A stretch of 64,000 nt of DNA from Halomonas piscis (GCF_031886125.1 NZ_CP119391.1:310001-374000), one strand, 5' to 3'; positions 47,301 to 55,286 are shown, numbered from the stretch's first letter. Notes: generated by a model from the sequence alone, not told the origin. Numbers and translations are program-made.

Positions 47301-48461
47301 ACCCTGGGTGAGGATGAGAATGCGGTTACCGTCGATGGTAAAAATGGAAAAGTCAGTGTGGGGGATACCACCATGGACGGCGATGGTCTGACAATTGCTG
47401 GCGGTCCGAGCGTAACGACCGGCGGTATTGATGCCGGCGGCATGCAGGTGACCAATGTGAGCAGTGGCCTGGGCGGCCAGTCGCTCGATCAGATCAGCGG
47501 TGATGACCTGATGAATGCCGCGAACGTGGGTGACCTTCAGAAAGTGGCCGGTGACATCGGCGACGATGTGGCGGCGGCCAAGACCGAGGTCACAGAGGGT
47601 AAGAATATCTCCATCACGAAGACAACTGGTGATGACGGCAACGACAGTTACGAGGTGGCTACGTCGGATGAAGTTGACTTCGACAAGATGGAGGTAGGCT
47701 CTGTCACTATCGACAAGGACAATGTCGATGGCGATGGCAACACTATTATTGCCGGTGTTGGCAAGGGTGAAGTCAGCGAAGACAGCACCGATGCGGTCAA
47801 CGGTAGCCAGCTGCACGGCGTCAAGGAAGATATCGGAGATATCAATAGTTCACTGGATACCGGCATGGACTTCGCCGCTGACGAAGGCGACGCGGTCAAC
47901 CGTAAGATGGGCGATACCGTGGCTATTACCGGTGATGACAACATCACTACGCGCACCAATGACGACGGTGTGGAAGTGGGGCTGAACCGAGATCTGGATG
48001 TCGACAGCGTCACCACGGGAAGAACAACCGTCAGTAACGAGGGCGTGACGATCGAGGACGGTCCGAGCATGACCGTTGACGGTATCGACGCCGGAGGCAA
48101 GCGCGTCACCAATGTTGCTTCCGGTGAAGCACCGACCGATGCAGTCAACGTCGGGCAGATGCAGGAGCTCAACAAACGCTTCCAGCAGCAGCTTGGCGGC
48201 CTCAGCCGGCGCGTGGAGGACGTTCATGACGAAGCCAATGCGGGTACTGCAAGTGCTCTGGCAGCGGCTTCTGTTCCGCAGGCCACGATACCCGGTAAAA
48301 GCATGGTTTCCGCCGGGGCAGGTACCTACAGCGGTGAATCGGCTGTTTCCGTCGGCGTGTCGCGCCAGTCGGATAACGGACGTTGGACAGTCAAGCTGAA
48401 TGCCACCGGGGATACCCAGGATAACTTTGGTGCCGGTATTGGCGCCGGTTTCCACTGGTAA
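38325..48461 (+). CDS. Giant trimeric autotransporter adhesin (YadA/Hia type)
   Basis: 3,378 residues from the ATG at 38325, preceded by GAGGGAG. An extended signal peptide region begins MNRIFRKVWNHSLGRLVVAS. Two head regions (about residues 400-850 and 1010-1485) are built of AIGxxAxAxGxxSxA repeats, the YadA left-handed roll. About sixteen neck-type motifs of the form KITNVxxG..DAVNVSQL follow along a long stalk, with three nearly identical 156-residue blocks (the third partial). The C-terminus is a YadA anchor ending GAGIGAGFHW. It is rich in Asp, Gly, Ser and Thr, with hardly any Cys or Trp. Trimers would stand on the outer membrane and bind surfaces or cells. The next gene is a TpgA-like partner. 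Confidence 0.97.
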   Translation: MNRIFRKVWNHSLGRLVVASEAARSRGKAGVSKKVMGTLAGGVIALPLSTLAVGALTLEDGALLENTDGNLDISEEPASGNDPKKITLDLAQAIEVANKITVDGSNDVRLDNSGLALAGGPSVKSGGIDAGGEKITNVSAGTSDSDAVNVGQLNAVKSTANQGWNVTDGTSSSNIGPDGKVTFTGDSNVTVTESGSDDDGQISVALNDDLTAASLTAGDTTVDNNGLSIDGGPSITSGGIDAGGSKITNVADGTSAGDAINKGQLDAVSSTANAGFKLQANGSDESTVKPDDTVNLKNSDGNIDVSKSSSGNDVTFDLADTVSVDKVEAGASTLDTDGLSIIGGPTFTSSGIDAGGQKITGVSDGGVSAGSQDAITGGQLFDLEEELFTDGDGIKYFHANSTKDDSQANGGDSVAIGPESVAEGDSSFAAGLGAATSSAADNGIALGNQASAEAGNSLAMGNQANAVLASGTAIGNQAQARADSSIAIGKQTLAQGDNATSIGATGDPITSLDLADDDTNLTSINGIPVTATGYPLNEDGTYNPTGSAEITSIAGVAVDEAGVNQFISALMSGANFASGKNSLSLGVGTIATGDSGVAIGDRTSAADDAVGIGHGTTAAGSAVGIGPGATASGANSFAGGKNAKVVGKGSNAVAIGNNSQAGHGGKDHPNTSQTLDPSGKSAVAVGDGAQAQMNHDVAMGEGAGSGSFGLPSADISNVYIGRNAGAGVFAGGRNVAIGADAGKDRADDSDENVAIGNKAGLERGGNYNIALGKQAGGSNAKDATGSLTTDDTISIGRKANASDSGALALGASAVASGENSLALGQESSTNGANFIALGSGSVADKNVNTPSAGAYLTGETASSILSIGSENTGTTRRVVNVAGGVKDTDAVNVGQLSQLGDEVQGVFGDDVTVDADGSLSFKRGGETTLSSYLNENGAPGGGNPGSPGANVVKYDGSTQDDITLADTQIHKVADGTSPKDAVNVSQLEEAGTHFVSVNTPKDDTNYDNDGASGDDAIAIGPTDGASGDSSLVIGRNAKAEGQYGLALGEGADSKGESATAIGLNAYADADRSIAIGEDSRVENQAGKADANSGIGVGYKARVTREHGTAIGESALSESAQGQAYGYQAHVHQESENSNAIGNIAVVNENADGANAFGDHATVEESAHNSTAIGSRANTNATNAYALGTQAQSSGNSAYAQGNEARASAINAFALGSKKDSNRTEASAKHAYAVGSGAQSEASRAYAIGADARASQATAVSGKDAFAIGTEALVNEDSAYALGNKASSIAESGYAVGTQAESTAESGYAMGTQASSEKADSFAIGSNANTDGLNAYALGNTAKASGDNAFAAGTDSVSGGENAIAFGKNAATDTTGKNAIAIGTGSTASSENGVALGTNATVSGKDSLSLGTGSLVTGDSSGAFGDPNTVNATGAYAFGNDNTIDTGANNSFVLGSNVTLNQAYQANSVVLGNNSDTHEVHTGTKATESTLNDETRVYTGPASKGNGFVSVGSEGGERQIHNVAAGEVSETSTDAINGSQLFATNQAVQQPITFEGDNGAGNAVERTLNTTLNIQGGASGNLTDDNIGVEGDGTDTLELKLAENVDLGTNGSVTTGNSELDNGGLSVDDGTNSTDYGADEIAMNDGAGATTRVSPGKVEVAGSGNTVTLDGDAGTIDGLTNKTFDAGNITSGQAATEDQLSQVNSDLTTSGLDFKGNSNPNGAVHRDLGETLNIEGGAATAGAYSDDNVKTVADNGSVSIQLAENPEFTSVTTGNSTLDNDGMTIAGGPSVTTGGIDADGKKITNVADGEVSSTSSDAVNGSQLNATNNVVAKTGNSAADVIGGNASYDDATGDLTTTDIGGTGQDTVHDAIAVAGTGWELEAAGTNGTETINPGDTATFDAGTNLDVERNGSTITYATHSEVEFDKVTADDGSGNVTEVTATGTSVTDGTDRTDYGAGGMEIAGGPSVTTGGIDAGDNKITNVEAGTDDTDAVNVSQLERQDSDLTTKGLDFAGNEGGDVHRDLGETLSITGGANATGGYSSDNLKTVTDPTSGAIELQLAESPKFGDVTINESDSGRIGGVADGENADDAVNLGQLEDVDATANEGWSLTAQEANESNVGPGDSVDLSNTDDNIEIAKADTDNDVTFDLADDLTADSLKTGDTTVDGSGVTIAGGPSITDSGIDAGDQTITNVAPGVDGTDAVNVNQLDDVSDAANAGWTVADADGNSHNIGPNGKVTFEGDSNIGVTESGSDDDAKIQVALNDDIAVDSVTTGDSVLDTNGLTVTDGTTTTTVGADNVTSGNVVVDGSQDVVSGLSNTTYDPNVDYSASDQAASEAQLGGLGDSLTSDGMNFAGDSGTDVHRDLGETVNIQGGETDGSQFTDGNIGVVADGSDTLNLKLAQNVDLGGTGSVTTGDSTLDTDGLSVDDGSGNATEVTAAGTSVTDGTDSTDYGAGGMEIAGGPSVSTGGIDAGDNKITNVEAGTDDTDAVNVSQLESQDSDLTTKGLDFAGDSGADVHRDLGETVNIQGGETDGSQLTDGNIGVVADGSDTLNLKLAQNVDLGGTGSVTTGDSTLDTDGLSVDDGSGNATEVTAAGTSVTDGTDSTDYGAGGMEIAGGPSVSTGGIDAGDNKITNVEAGTDDTDAVNVSQLESQDSDLTTKGLDFAGDSGADVHRDLGETVNIQGGETDGSQLTDGNIGVVADGSDTLNLKLAQNVDLGGTGSVTTGDSTLDTDGLTITGGPSITASSGIDANNQKIVNVAPGEIAGSSTDAVNGGQIQAAGDSLADNVLGGDADYTGNDFTISDVGGTGESTIDDAIESANTAANAGWDISAQGNNPTKVGPGDSVDLSNTDGNIEVSKTTSDNDVTFDLADNLTADSVTTGDSTLNNDGLTIIGGPSVTTGGIDGGDNKITGVADGDVSSDSTDAVNGSQLHKIDQVANAGWDVADTSGNSHNIGPGGKVTFEGDSNIGVTESGSNDNANVEIALNDSITLGEDENAVTVDGKNGKVSVGDTTMDGDGLTIAGGPSVTTGGIDAGGMQVTNVSSGLGGQSLDQISGDDLMNAANVGDLQKVAGDIGDDVAAAKTEVTEGKNISITKTTGDDGNDSYEVATSDEVDFDKMEVGSVTIDKDNVDGDGNTIIAGVGKGEVSEDSTDAVNGSQLHGVKEDIGDINSSLDTGMDFAADEGDAVNRKMGDTVAITGDDNITTRTNDDGVEVGLNRDLDVDSVTTGRTTVSNEGVTIEDGPSMTVDGIDAGGKRVTNVASGEAPTDAVNVGQMQELNKRFQQQLGGLSRRVEDVHDEANAGTASALAAASVPQATIPGKSMVSAGAGTYSGESAVSVGVSRQSDNGRWTVKLNATGDTQDNFGAGIGAGFHW
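45393..46530 (+). repeat. Tandem 468-base repeats within the adhesin gene
   Basis: Units begin at 45393, 45861 and 46329 (GACAGCGGC), exactly 468 bases apart and in frame (156 residues each). Units 1 and 2 are complete; unit 3 diverges near 46530. Units 2 and 3 are almost identical in DNA, which points to recent duplication. A more diverged part-copy lies at about 44110-44380. Confidence 0.9.
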
Positions 48462-48478
48462 CTACGAGGATGTTGATC

Positions 48479-49285
48479 ATGAAGTATGGCCTTGGCCGTA
48501 GAGCAATGTGGACCCTGGGGATCGCTGGTTTTGTGATACTGAGTCTCCAGGGGTGCACGACGACAGCCGGGCAAGGCCCGGCTGTTGATAGCTATGAGGT
48601 GGCATTTCCCGATATTGACGACGCATGGCAAGAAAAGGGAACGTTCGTCAATATTGAAAACCTCAGCCAGATGCACGCGGGGCTTTCCAAGGAACAGGTC
48701 TATGACTTGCTGGGCCGGCCCCATTTCCAGGAGGGGTTATTTGGGGTGCATCAATGGGACTATATCTTCCATTTCCGCACCGGTGAGGCTGCGGACTATG
48801 TTACGTGCCAGTACCAGGTGCACTTTGACAGCAACATGCAAACGGAGAGCCTGCACTGGCGTAATAAGCAGTGTGCCGACTTCCTTACGGAAGAAGAGCC
48901 GGAAGAGCCGCAGCAGGTGACGCTGTCTGCCGATACGCTGTTCGATTTTGACAGTGCTGAACTGTCAGCCAATGGACAGCGGGTGGTTACCGATGCCGGA
49001 CATCGCATTCAGCAAGAGACTGCCGCGGCAAACATCGTGGTCACTGGTTACACTGACCGCATTGGTCGTACCGACTATAACCAGCGTCTTTCCAGGCGGC
49101 GTGCCGACAGCGTGCGTGATGCGCTGGTTCGTACCGGTATCGACCCAAGGGCGATTCGTAGCCGTGGAGCGGGGGAGCGTAACCCGGTCGAGCGCTGCGA
49201 GGGCGAGCGCGTCACGCCGCAGCTGAAAGCTTGCCTGCGGCCCAATCGCCGTGTCGAAATCGAAGTGACGGGCATTAACGGCTAG
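48479..49285 (+). CDS. TpgA-like lipoprotein: SmpA/OmlA domain plus OmpA peptidoglycan-binding domain
   Basis: 268 residues from the ATG at 48479; GAGG lies nine bases before it, while the in-frame ATG at 48470 has no room for a site. The signal peptide ends in the lipobox LSLQGC (Cys26). A BamE/SmpA-like domain (about 55-130) has GLSKEQVYDLLGRPHF and WDYIFHF. An OmpA-type domain (about 150-265) has FDFDSAELSANG and GYTDRIGRTDYNQRLSRRRA. This pairing matches Acinetobacter TpgA, which fixes the trimeric autotransporter Ata to peptidoglycan. It starts 17 bases after the adhesin and is surely co-transcribed. Confidence 0.93.
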   Translation: MKYGLGRRAMWTLGIAGFVILSLQGCTTTAGQGPAVDSYEVAFPDIDDAWQEKGTFVNIENLSQMHAGLSKEQVYDLLGRPHFQEGLFGVHQWDYIFHFRTGEAADYVTCQYQVHFDSNMQTESLHWRNKQCADFLTEEEPEEPQQVTLSADTLFDFDSAELSANGQRVVTDAGHRIQQETAAANIVVTGYTDRIGRTDYNQRLSRRRADSVRDALVRTGIDPRAIRSRGAGERNPVERCEGERVTPQLKACLRPNRRVEIEVTGING

Positions 49286-49320
49286 GCTGATGCTTGGCGT
49301 TTTGCCTTGCTAGATGTACC

Positions 49321-49358
49321 GCTGTGCCCGGCAGAGCTACCGGACACAGCGTTTTTTT
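49321..49358 (+). terminator. Rho-independent terminator of the adhesin operon
   Basis: GCTGTG..CCGG (from 49321) pairs with CCGG..CACAGC (to 49350), and seven T residues follow at 49352-49358. Confidence 0.88.
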
Positions 49359-49984
49359 ATCAAACATCGCGACGAACCTAGGGGCGTTAACAATTAGGCC
49401 AGCCATATGGCGGCTGACACGAGGCAGAGGAGTGACTGGTAGTTTCTTGCCAGTCGCTCATAGCGTGTAGATAACCGCCGGAACTTCTTGATTTTCTGAA
49501 AGAACCTCTCCACCAGATTGCGATCTTGGTAACAGTGCCAGTCTACTTCAATGCGCGCCAAACGATTCTTTTTCGGAGGAATCACCGGCTCGGCACCTGC
49601 GGCCTGAATCATGTCCCGCAGAGCAGTGGAGTCATACCCCTTGTCGCCCAGCACTGCTTGCGGGGAAAAACCTTCCAGTAGAGCGGGAGCAGCACCATAC
49701 TCCGACGCCTGGCCCGGTGTGAGAACCAATCGTACTGGGTTACCTAACGCATCGACTGCGGCATGAATTTTGGTGCTCAATCCGCCTCGAGATTTGCCCA
49801 TGGCTTCGACGTCTTGCGTGTTTTTTTTGACGCTCCATGCTGGTGCACCCTGACGATGCTACCGTCGATCATCAGCTGCTCTAGATCGGGATCGTCGGCT
49901 ACTGTGTCAAAAATACGCTGCCAAACGCCCTTTCGTGACCAACGGTTATACCGCATGTAGACGGTGTGCCAGCGCCCAAAAGAT

Positions 49985-51333
49985 GGCTCTTCGTCGTTGG
50001 GTGTGGAATTCGCCCCCTGAGCTGGGCCAGAATATGACCTCCACGACGACAGGAGGTATGACATGGACGGCACCCAGATTCTGACCCTCGGCCTGGGCTT
50101 GGAAGCGCCCTGGATTCTCAAGGACCAGCACCTGGACACCTCCGTATCGCCCCACCGTCTGGACCTCTACGTCGAGGCCGAGCGTGGCAGCCTCTACCCC
50201 TGCCCTGAGTGCGGCGAGGCCTGTCCGGCTCATGACTTCGCTGACAAGACGTGGCGGCACCTGAACTTCTTCCAGCATCACTGCTACTTGCATGCTCGCG
50301 TGCCGCGTACCAAGTGCCCGGAGCATGGCGTCAAGCGTATCGAGGTCCCTTGGGCGAGGCCGGGCAGCGACTTCACCCTGCTGTTCGAGCAGGCGGCCAT
50401 GTCACTGGTCAAGGAGATGCCGGTGTTGGCCGTCTCCCGACAGCTGGAGATCTCCGACAAGCGGCTGTGGCGCATCGTGCATCACTACGTCGGTCGGATG
50501 CTGGGGCAGCTGGATCTGAGCAACGTGGCCACCGTTGGCGTGGACGAAACCGCGTCCCGGCGTGGCCAGCGCTATGTGACGGTGTTCCTTGATATGCAAC
50601 GCAAGCAGGAACCGGTGATCTTCGCCGTCCCCGGCCACGGCAAGGACGCCATCAAGGCCTTTAGCGCCTTCCTGGCGGCCCATGGCGGCGATCCGGACAA
50701 CGTGGTCGAGGTCGTCTGCGACATGTCACAAGCCTTCCTCAGCGGCGTGGCTGAGTACCTTCCCAAGGCCGAGGTCACGGTCGACTGGTTCCATATCGTG
50801 CAGACCTTCACCAAGCGGCTAGACGAGGTGCGCAAGAAGGAGCGCCGCGAGCAGGAACACCCCAAGTCGCTGCGCTGGGCCCTGCTGAAGAGCCTGGACA
50901 ACGAGAACCTGACGCCCAAGCAGCTGGCGGCTCTCCAGGAGCTGGTGGCTGACCAGAGCGCCACGTCCGATGCCTGGGTGATCAAGGAGAAGCTGCGCTG
51001 GATCCAGAAGGCGCCGACGCCACGAGCGGCTCGATGGCGCATCACGCACTACCTCAGGGTCATGAAGGCGGCGGTCTCGGAGAAGCCATTGCTGAAGCCG
51101 ATGGGAAAGGCCCTGGCGACGTTGGAGCGCCACGCCGATGCGGTGGTTAGGCGTTGGATTTCGGGACTGACGAACGCACGACTGGAAGGCATGAACGGTC
51201 TGTTTCAGGCGGCTCGGTCACGCGCACGGGGTTACCGGAACGAAGCCAACTTCATCGCCATGATCTACCTGATTGGCAGCCCGGTGGGGCGCCTGTTCGA
51301 TCAGGCCAAATCCACATGAAACGACGAAGAACC
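49985..51333 (+). mobile_element. ISL3-family insertion sequence
   Basis: Ends read inward GGCTCTTCGTCGTT and GGTTCTTCGTCGTT. An exact 8-base duplication CAAAAGAT flanks it (49977-49984 and 51334-51341). 1,349 bases with one complete gene. Confidence 0.95.
50063..51319 (+). CDS. ISL3-family transposase
   Basis: 418 residues. An N-terminal zinc-binding part ([12 protein letters not shown], then CPEHG) is followed by a helix-turn-helix and the DDE domain: Asp in [14 protein letters not shown], Asp in [11 protein letters not shown], and Glu in [21 protein letters not shown]. Complete and possibly active. Its exact target duplication indicates a recent insertion into the surrounding IS5 element. 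Confidence 0.95.
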   Translation: MDGTQILTLGLGLEAPWILKDQHLDTSVSPHRLDLYVEAERGSLYPCPECGEACPAHDFADKTWRHLNFFQHHCYLHARVPRTKCPEHGVKRIEVPWARPGSDFTLLFEQAAMSLVKEMPVLAVSRQLEISDKRLWRIVHHYVGRMLGQLDLSNVATVGVDETASRRGQRYVTVFLDMQRKQEPVIFAVPGHGKDAIKAFSAFLAAHGGDPDNVVEVVCDMSQAFLSGVAEYLPKAEVTVDWFHIVQTFTKRLDEVRKKERREQEHPKSLRWALLKSLDNENLTPKQLAALQELVADQSATSDAWVIKEKLRWIQKAPTPRAARWRITHYLRVMKAAVSEKPLLKPMGKALATLERHADAVVRRWISGLTNARLEGMNGLFQAARSRARGYRNEANFIAMIYLIGSPVGRLFDQAKST

Positions 51334-51590
51334 CAAAAGATTCGGGAAGATCACGCCACGGGGCGCCGGTCCGAGCGATCCAGAGCACGGCTTCCACGAA
51401 CAGGCGATTGTCCTTGGCAGTTACCCCACAGTCTGAGGCTTTGCCGGGGAGCAGGTGCTCGATTCGCTCCCACTGATCATCGCGTAACTTCAACCGACTC
51501 ATGGCCCACCAAAATCTATGAATACTAAATCAGTTTAAACGAAACTAATGATTGTTAACACACCCTAGCACTTCTGCAGCGTCAGCGCAG

Positions 51591-52493
51591 CTATTCGAGC
51601 AGGCGAGAGGCAACCCAGCCGAGCTGCTGTAGTCCGGGAAGGTAGACTTGGCTCCAACCACTATTGCTGCCCAGGATGCGCAGCGTGTCGCCGCGGTGAG
51701 CTTTGGTGACAATGTCGTAGTCGGTGGAACTACCGGCGCGAATGTTGGCTGTCCCGACGCTAATCGTGGCAGTTTGCAAATGCTTTTGGCTTGAGGCGAT
51801 ATTCTTTGCCGCAACTTCGTTGCCTTGTGCGGCAGCCAGGGCGAACCAGAACGTGGCCCAAGCATGGTTTTGGTCAACGCCTTTACCCTGAGCGTACATC
51901 GCACCTAAGCTGTTCTGGGCATAAGCATCGCCACCTTCGGCAGCTTGGCGATACCATTTTACAGCCATAGCATTGTCCTGCTCGACGCCACGGCCGTCTT
52001 CGTAAAGTGAGCCAAGGTTGTTCTGTGCCGCCGTTATCCCCTGCTCGGCGGCCTTGCCGAGCCACTTGGCTGCCTGGGCATCGTCCTGCTCTACGCCGCG
52101 CCCTTCGAGGTACATCAGCCCCAGGCGAAACTGCGCCGCGGTTTCGCCCTGATTAGCGGCGCGCTTATACCAGCGTGCGGCGTCGTCGTCATCGTCATCT
52201 TGCAGATACTGGTTGGCCAGTTGCACTTGGGCTGCTGGATGTCCTGAATCAGCTGCTAAACGGTACCACTTGGTGGCTTTGTCGGCTTTTTGCGGTGTGC
52301 CGATGCCCTGCTGGTACATTGTTGCTAGTCGATACTGGGCATCGGGATTGCCGGTTTCAGCAGACTGACGAAACTCATATAGCGCGGAGGCGTAGTTCTT
52401 GGACTGAAGCTCTTGGGTACCCTGCTCATAGTTCGCAAGGGCAAATGATGCATGAAGACTCAAAAGGCCAAATGCGGCTAATTTCCAGTGCAT
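51591..52493 (-). CDS. Secreted Sel1-repeat protein with C-terminal SH3 domain
   Basis: 300 residues. A signal peptide (HWKLAAFGLLSLHASFA) is followed by about five Sel1/TPR-like repeats (residues 40-225) such as AQFRLGLMYLEGRGVEQDD and AQNSLGAMYAQGKGVDQN. One linker contains six consecutive Asp. A bacterial SH3 domain (about 240-300) has ANIRAGSSTDYDIV and GWVASRLL. It is probably periplasmic; Sel1 repeats bind proteins and SH3b domains often bind cell-wall peptides. It faces the adhesin operon across an IS element, so a role in the same surface system is possible but unproven. Confidence 0.92.
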   Translation of the reverse strand: MHWKLAAFGLLSLHASFALANYEQGTQELQSKNYASALYEFRQSAETGNPDAQYRLATMYQQGIGTPQKADKATKWYRLAADSGHPAAQVQLANQYLQDDDDDDAARWYKRAANQGETAAQFRLGLMYLEGRGVEQDDAQAAKWLGKAAEQGITAAQNNLGSLYEDGRGVEQDNAMAVKWYRQAAEGGDAYAQNSLGAMYAQGKGVDQNHAWATFWFALAAAQGNEVAAKNIASSQKHLQTATISVGTANIRAGSSTDYDIVTKAHRGDTLRILGSNSGWSQVYLPGLQQLGWVASRLLE

Positions 52494-52733
52494 GGCAAAC
52501 TCTTGTTATCTGCGATAAAGCCCGGCCTGCTCAACAGGCCACCGAAGGGCCACTTGCCGCTGGCAGGCTGTCTGCTTAGCGGATTAGTAATCTTGCGCTA
52601 TTATACGATAAAGTTTGCATTTCTAGGTCGTCGTGATGTTTTATGTACCGGAGAATATTGTGATGGCTCACGGCCGCCGCCTAAGCGGCGGGTAGGAAAG
52701 GATATGCACAAAGCAAGCCAGTATAGCGTCGGG

Positions 52734-54152
52734 CTACTCAGCATTTGGCTGCGGTGTTGTTGCTTCGGTGCGCCAGATAAAGGTGTTGGTATAACCGTAG
52801 AGAATCACGAGCCCGATGGCGGCGAAGTTGAGCCATAGGAACGGCAGATACTGCAGTACCGGTACCCCGAACATCGAAGCCATGAAGATGCCGTTATCCG
52901 ACCAGGGCACCATGCCCGAGGTGAGCGTGCCGCCCACTTCGGTGTTGCGCGAGAGGATGCGCCGGTCGACCTTCAGGCGGTCGTAGTTCTTCTCCATGAT
53001 CTTGGGCGTCAGGATGAGCGAGACATACATGGCGCAGCCGAAGACGTTGGAGAAAAAGCCGGTCAGCAGCGTGGCAACGGACAGCTGGCCGACGTTGTTG
53101 ATAAAGCGGGTGAAGGAGTCGACCAGCACCTGCAGCACGCCGATGTGGTTGAGCAGCCCGCCAAAGCCCAGGCCCAGGATGATCACCATGACCGAGCCTG
53201 TCATGCTGGTAATGCCGCCCCGGTTGAGCAGGTCGTCCATGAACGCATTGCCCGAGTCGAGGTTGAACCCGCCGTAGGCGGTGCCCAGCGCCGTGATGAA
53301 GTCGGTTCCCTGGAAGAAGAAGGCCCAGATAATGCCCAGCAGCGAGCCGAAGGCGATCGTGGGCACCGGCGGCTTTTTCATCGCCAGCAGGCCGATCACG
53401 ATGGCCGCCGGCAGCAGCATGACCCAGCTGACGCTGAAGGTATCACTGATGGCCGCCATGATGGATTCCACTCGGCTGAGATCGATGCTCTCCGAGGTGT
53501 AGTTGAGACCGACCAGGGTAAAGGCTGTGCCGCTGATCACCAGCGCCGGAACGCTGACGTACAGCAGCGACTTGATGTGCTCGACGATGTTGACCCGGGA
53601 CATGGAGGCGGTGAGCACGGTGCTGTCGGAAAGCGGCGACAGCTTGTCGCCGAAGTAGGCCCCCGACAGAACGGCCCCCACCACCAGCGGCAGAGGAATG
53701 CCCAGGCCCTCGCCCACGCCGACCATGGCCATGCCGGCCGTGCCCGCAGTGCCCCAGGAGGTGCCCGTGGCAAGCGAGGTGATGGCGCAGAGGATGACCG
53801 TCGCCAGCAAGAATATGCTGGGGTGAATAAACTCGAGGCCGTAGTAGATAATGCTGGGAACCACGCCGCCGGCGATCCAGGTGCCGATCAGCGCGCCCAC
53901 GGAAATCAGAATGAGCACGGCCTCAAGGCCGTTGAAAATGCCCTCTTTCAGCGCCTCCTGGAGATTGTCGTAGGTGTAGCCGAGCCTCAGGCCGAGCAGA
54001 ATGGCCATGAACAGGGCTATGAAAAGCGCCAGCTGAATGCTCAGGCCGAAGATGCCGGTAAAGGAAAAGGCAATGGCCAGAAAGCAGACGAGCAGGACGC
54101 CCACTTCCAGAATATGGGGTTTGCGTACCGCGCTTTCTTGTTGTGTCGTCAT
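52734..54152 (-). CDS. nhaC: NhaC-family Na+/H+ antiporter
   Basis: 472 residues, 11-12 membrane segments. Family features include GLRLGYTYDNLQEALKEGIFNGLEAVLILISVGALIGTW split over two segments, TSLATGTSWGTAGTAGMAM and GAYFGDKLSPLSDSTVLTAS. It exchanges sodium for protons across the inner membrane, useful at high salt and pH. NhaC-like proteins also include malate/lactate exchangers, so substrate is inferred. It is a single gene with its own promoter region near 54200. Confidence 0.92.
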   Translation of the reverse strand: MTTQQESAVRKPHILEVGVLLVCFLAIAFSFTGIFGLSIQLALFIALFMAILLGLRLGYTYDNLQEALKEGIFNGLEAVLILISVGALIGTWIAGGVVPSIIYYGLEFIHPSIFLLATVILCAITSLATGTSWGTAGTAGMAMVGVGEGLGIPLPLVVGAVLSGAYFGDKLSPLSDSTVLTASMSRVNIVEHIKSLLYVSVPALVISGTAFTLVGLNYTSESIDLSRVESIMAAISDTFSVSWVMLLPAAIVIGLLAMKKPPVPTIAFGSLLGIIWAFFFQGTDFITALGTAYGGFNLDSGNAFMDDLLNRGGITSMTGSVMVIILGLGFGGLLNHIGVLQVLVDSFTRFINNVGQLSVATLLTGFFSNVFGCAMYVSLILTPKIMEKNYDRLKVDRRILSRNTEVGGTLTSGMVPWSDNGIFMASMFGVPVLQYLPFLWLNFAAIGLVILYGYTNTFIWRTEATTPQPNAE

Positions 54153-54364
54153 ACGGTGCTCCTTGGCCCCGCAGGGGGGAGGGTCCAGGGTGGATAGGCC
54201 GGGAGAAATCGGCCGCTGATAACAAGCGCTCTCGCCCGACGTTTACTTAGCTTGTCAGAATTGAACAGGTGCCCGGGTTCGTCAATACGGCGGAAGGGGT
54301 AGCCAGGGCAGTCGCCGCCGGATTATGGCCGGAGGCGCCGGGGCCGGCCGAAGAGGGGGGCGAG

Positions 54365-54979
54365 TTAAGCCAGCCAGCGGTCCAACCGCTCGGAGAGCGT
54401 GCCCAAACCGTCCTTTTTCAGCGCCGAAAACAGCTGCACCGTCACCAGGTCTTCCCATTCGACCAGCTGATGGCGGACTTTCTGCAGCGACGCGTTGGCG
54501 GGGCCCTTTTTCAGCTTGTCGGCCTTGGTCAAGAGGATGTGCACCGGCAGGTCGCGCTCGTCGGCAAAGCCCAGCAGCAGCTGATCGAATTCGGTCAGCG
54601 GGTGGCGGACGTCCATCATCAGCACCAGGCCGCGCAGGCTCTGGCGCTGATAGAGATAGTCGGACAGGTGCGCCTGCCATTCGCGCTTGACCGCGTCGGG
54701 CACTTTGGCATAGCCGTAGCCGGGCAGGTCAATTAGCCGCAGGGCCTCGTTGCCCATGAGGCTGAAGCTGTTGATCAGCTGGGTACGCCCCGGCGTGCGC
54801 GAGGTGCGCGCCAGCGCTTTTTGCCGGGTCAGGGCGTTGATGGCGCTGGATTTGCCGGCGTTGGAGCGTCCGGCAAAAGCCACCTCGGCGCCGCTGTCCG
54901 GCGGGCACTGGGCGAGGGTCGGGGCGCTCTTCATAAAGCGTGCGGTGGCGTAGTTCAGTGCCTGGGGGGATGCGGGCAT
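54365..54979 (-). CDS. engB: Ribosome biogenesis GTPase EngB (YihA/YsxC)
   Basis: 204 residues. G1 is [12 protein letters not shown], the TRTPGRTQ region carries G2, G3 is DLPGYG, and G4 is TKADKL. The start at 54979 gives the family's [15 protein letters not shown] leader. It binds GTP and helps assemble the large ribosomal subunit. It stands divergent from cytochrome c4, as in many gammaproteobacteria. Confidence 0.96.
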   Translation of the reverse strand: MPASPQALNYATARFMKSAPTLAQCPPDSGAEVAFAGRSNAGKSSAINALTRQKALARTSRTPGRTQLINSFSLMGNEALRLIDLPGYGYAKVPDAVKREWQAHLSDYLYQRQSLRGLVLMMDVRHPLTEFDQLLLGFADERDLPVHILLTKADKLKKGPANASLQKVRHQLVEWEDLVTVQLFSALKKDGLGTLSERLDRWLA

Positions 54980-55286
54980 GGCTTGGATCCTGGGTGCGGT
55001 GCCTGACAGGCGATTGGGACAAATGGCGGATTGATCGCCGCGGGCCTGACGGAGAGCGCATGATCTCCGGCAAGTTCCGGGGAAATAGCTGCCAAGACAG
55101 CGCGAACGTGCATTCCCGCAGCCTGGGGGATTCGTTATACTCGGTCGGGTTTATACCGGCGAACCGGGGCGCTAGTCTAGCATTGTGCGTTGACCCTCGG
55201 CGACAGGCTTCACGCCCGCTGACCCCGAAGCGCCCAGGGGCACATATTCGCTACCGATCAACGGGACTACTCAACGAGATAATGGA
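54980..55286. other. Divergent control region between engB and cytochrome c4
   Basis: No gene seen. TTATACT near 55136 could be a -10 element for the rightward gene. Nothing else stands out. Confidence 0.3.

Larger units (their letters stand above)
49394..51502 (-). pseudogene. IS5-family transposase interrupted by ISL3
   Basis: The N-terminal piece (51334-51502) reads [20 protein letters not shown] and reaches DLPESFG. On the other side of the ISL3 element the frame resumes SFGRWHTVYMRYNRW and gives the first Asp (LMIDGSIVRVHQHG). It then shifts frame into MGKSRGGLSTKIHAAVDALG, with the second Asp (LGDKGYDSTAL) and Glu (DRNLVERFFQKIKKF). The frame change is the family's usual two-frame layout. 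The gene is inactive because of the inserted 1,349 bases. Confidence 0.88.
49381..51565 (-). mobile_element. IS5-family insertion sequence split by an ISL3 element
   Basis: The ends read inward GGGGCGTTAACAAT on the left and GGGTGTGTTAACAAT on the right, with TA at both borders (49379-49380 and 51566-51567). Without the inner element (49985-51333 plus one 8-base duplication) it is about 830 bases. Confidence 0.85.
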
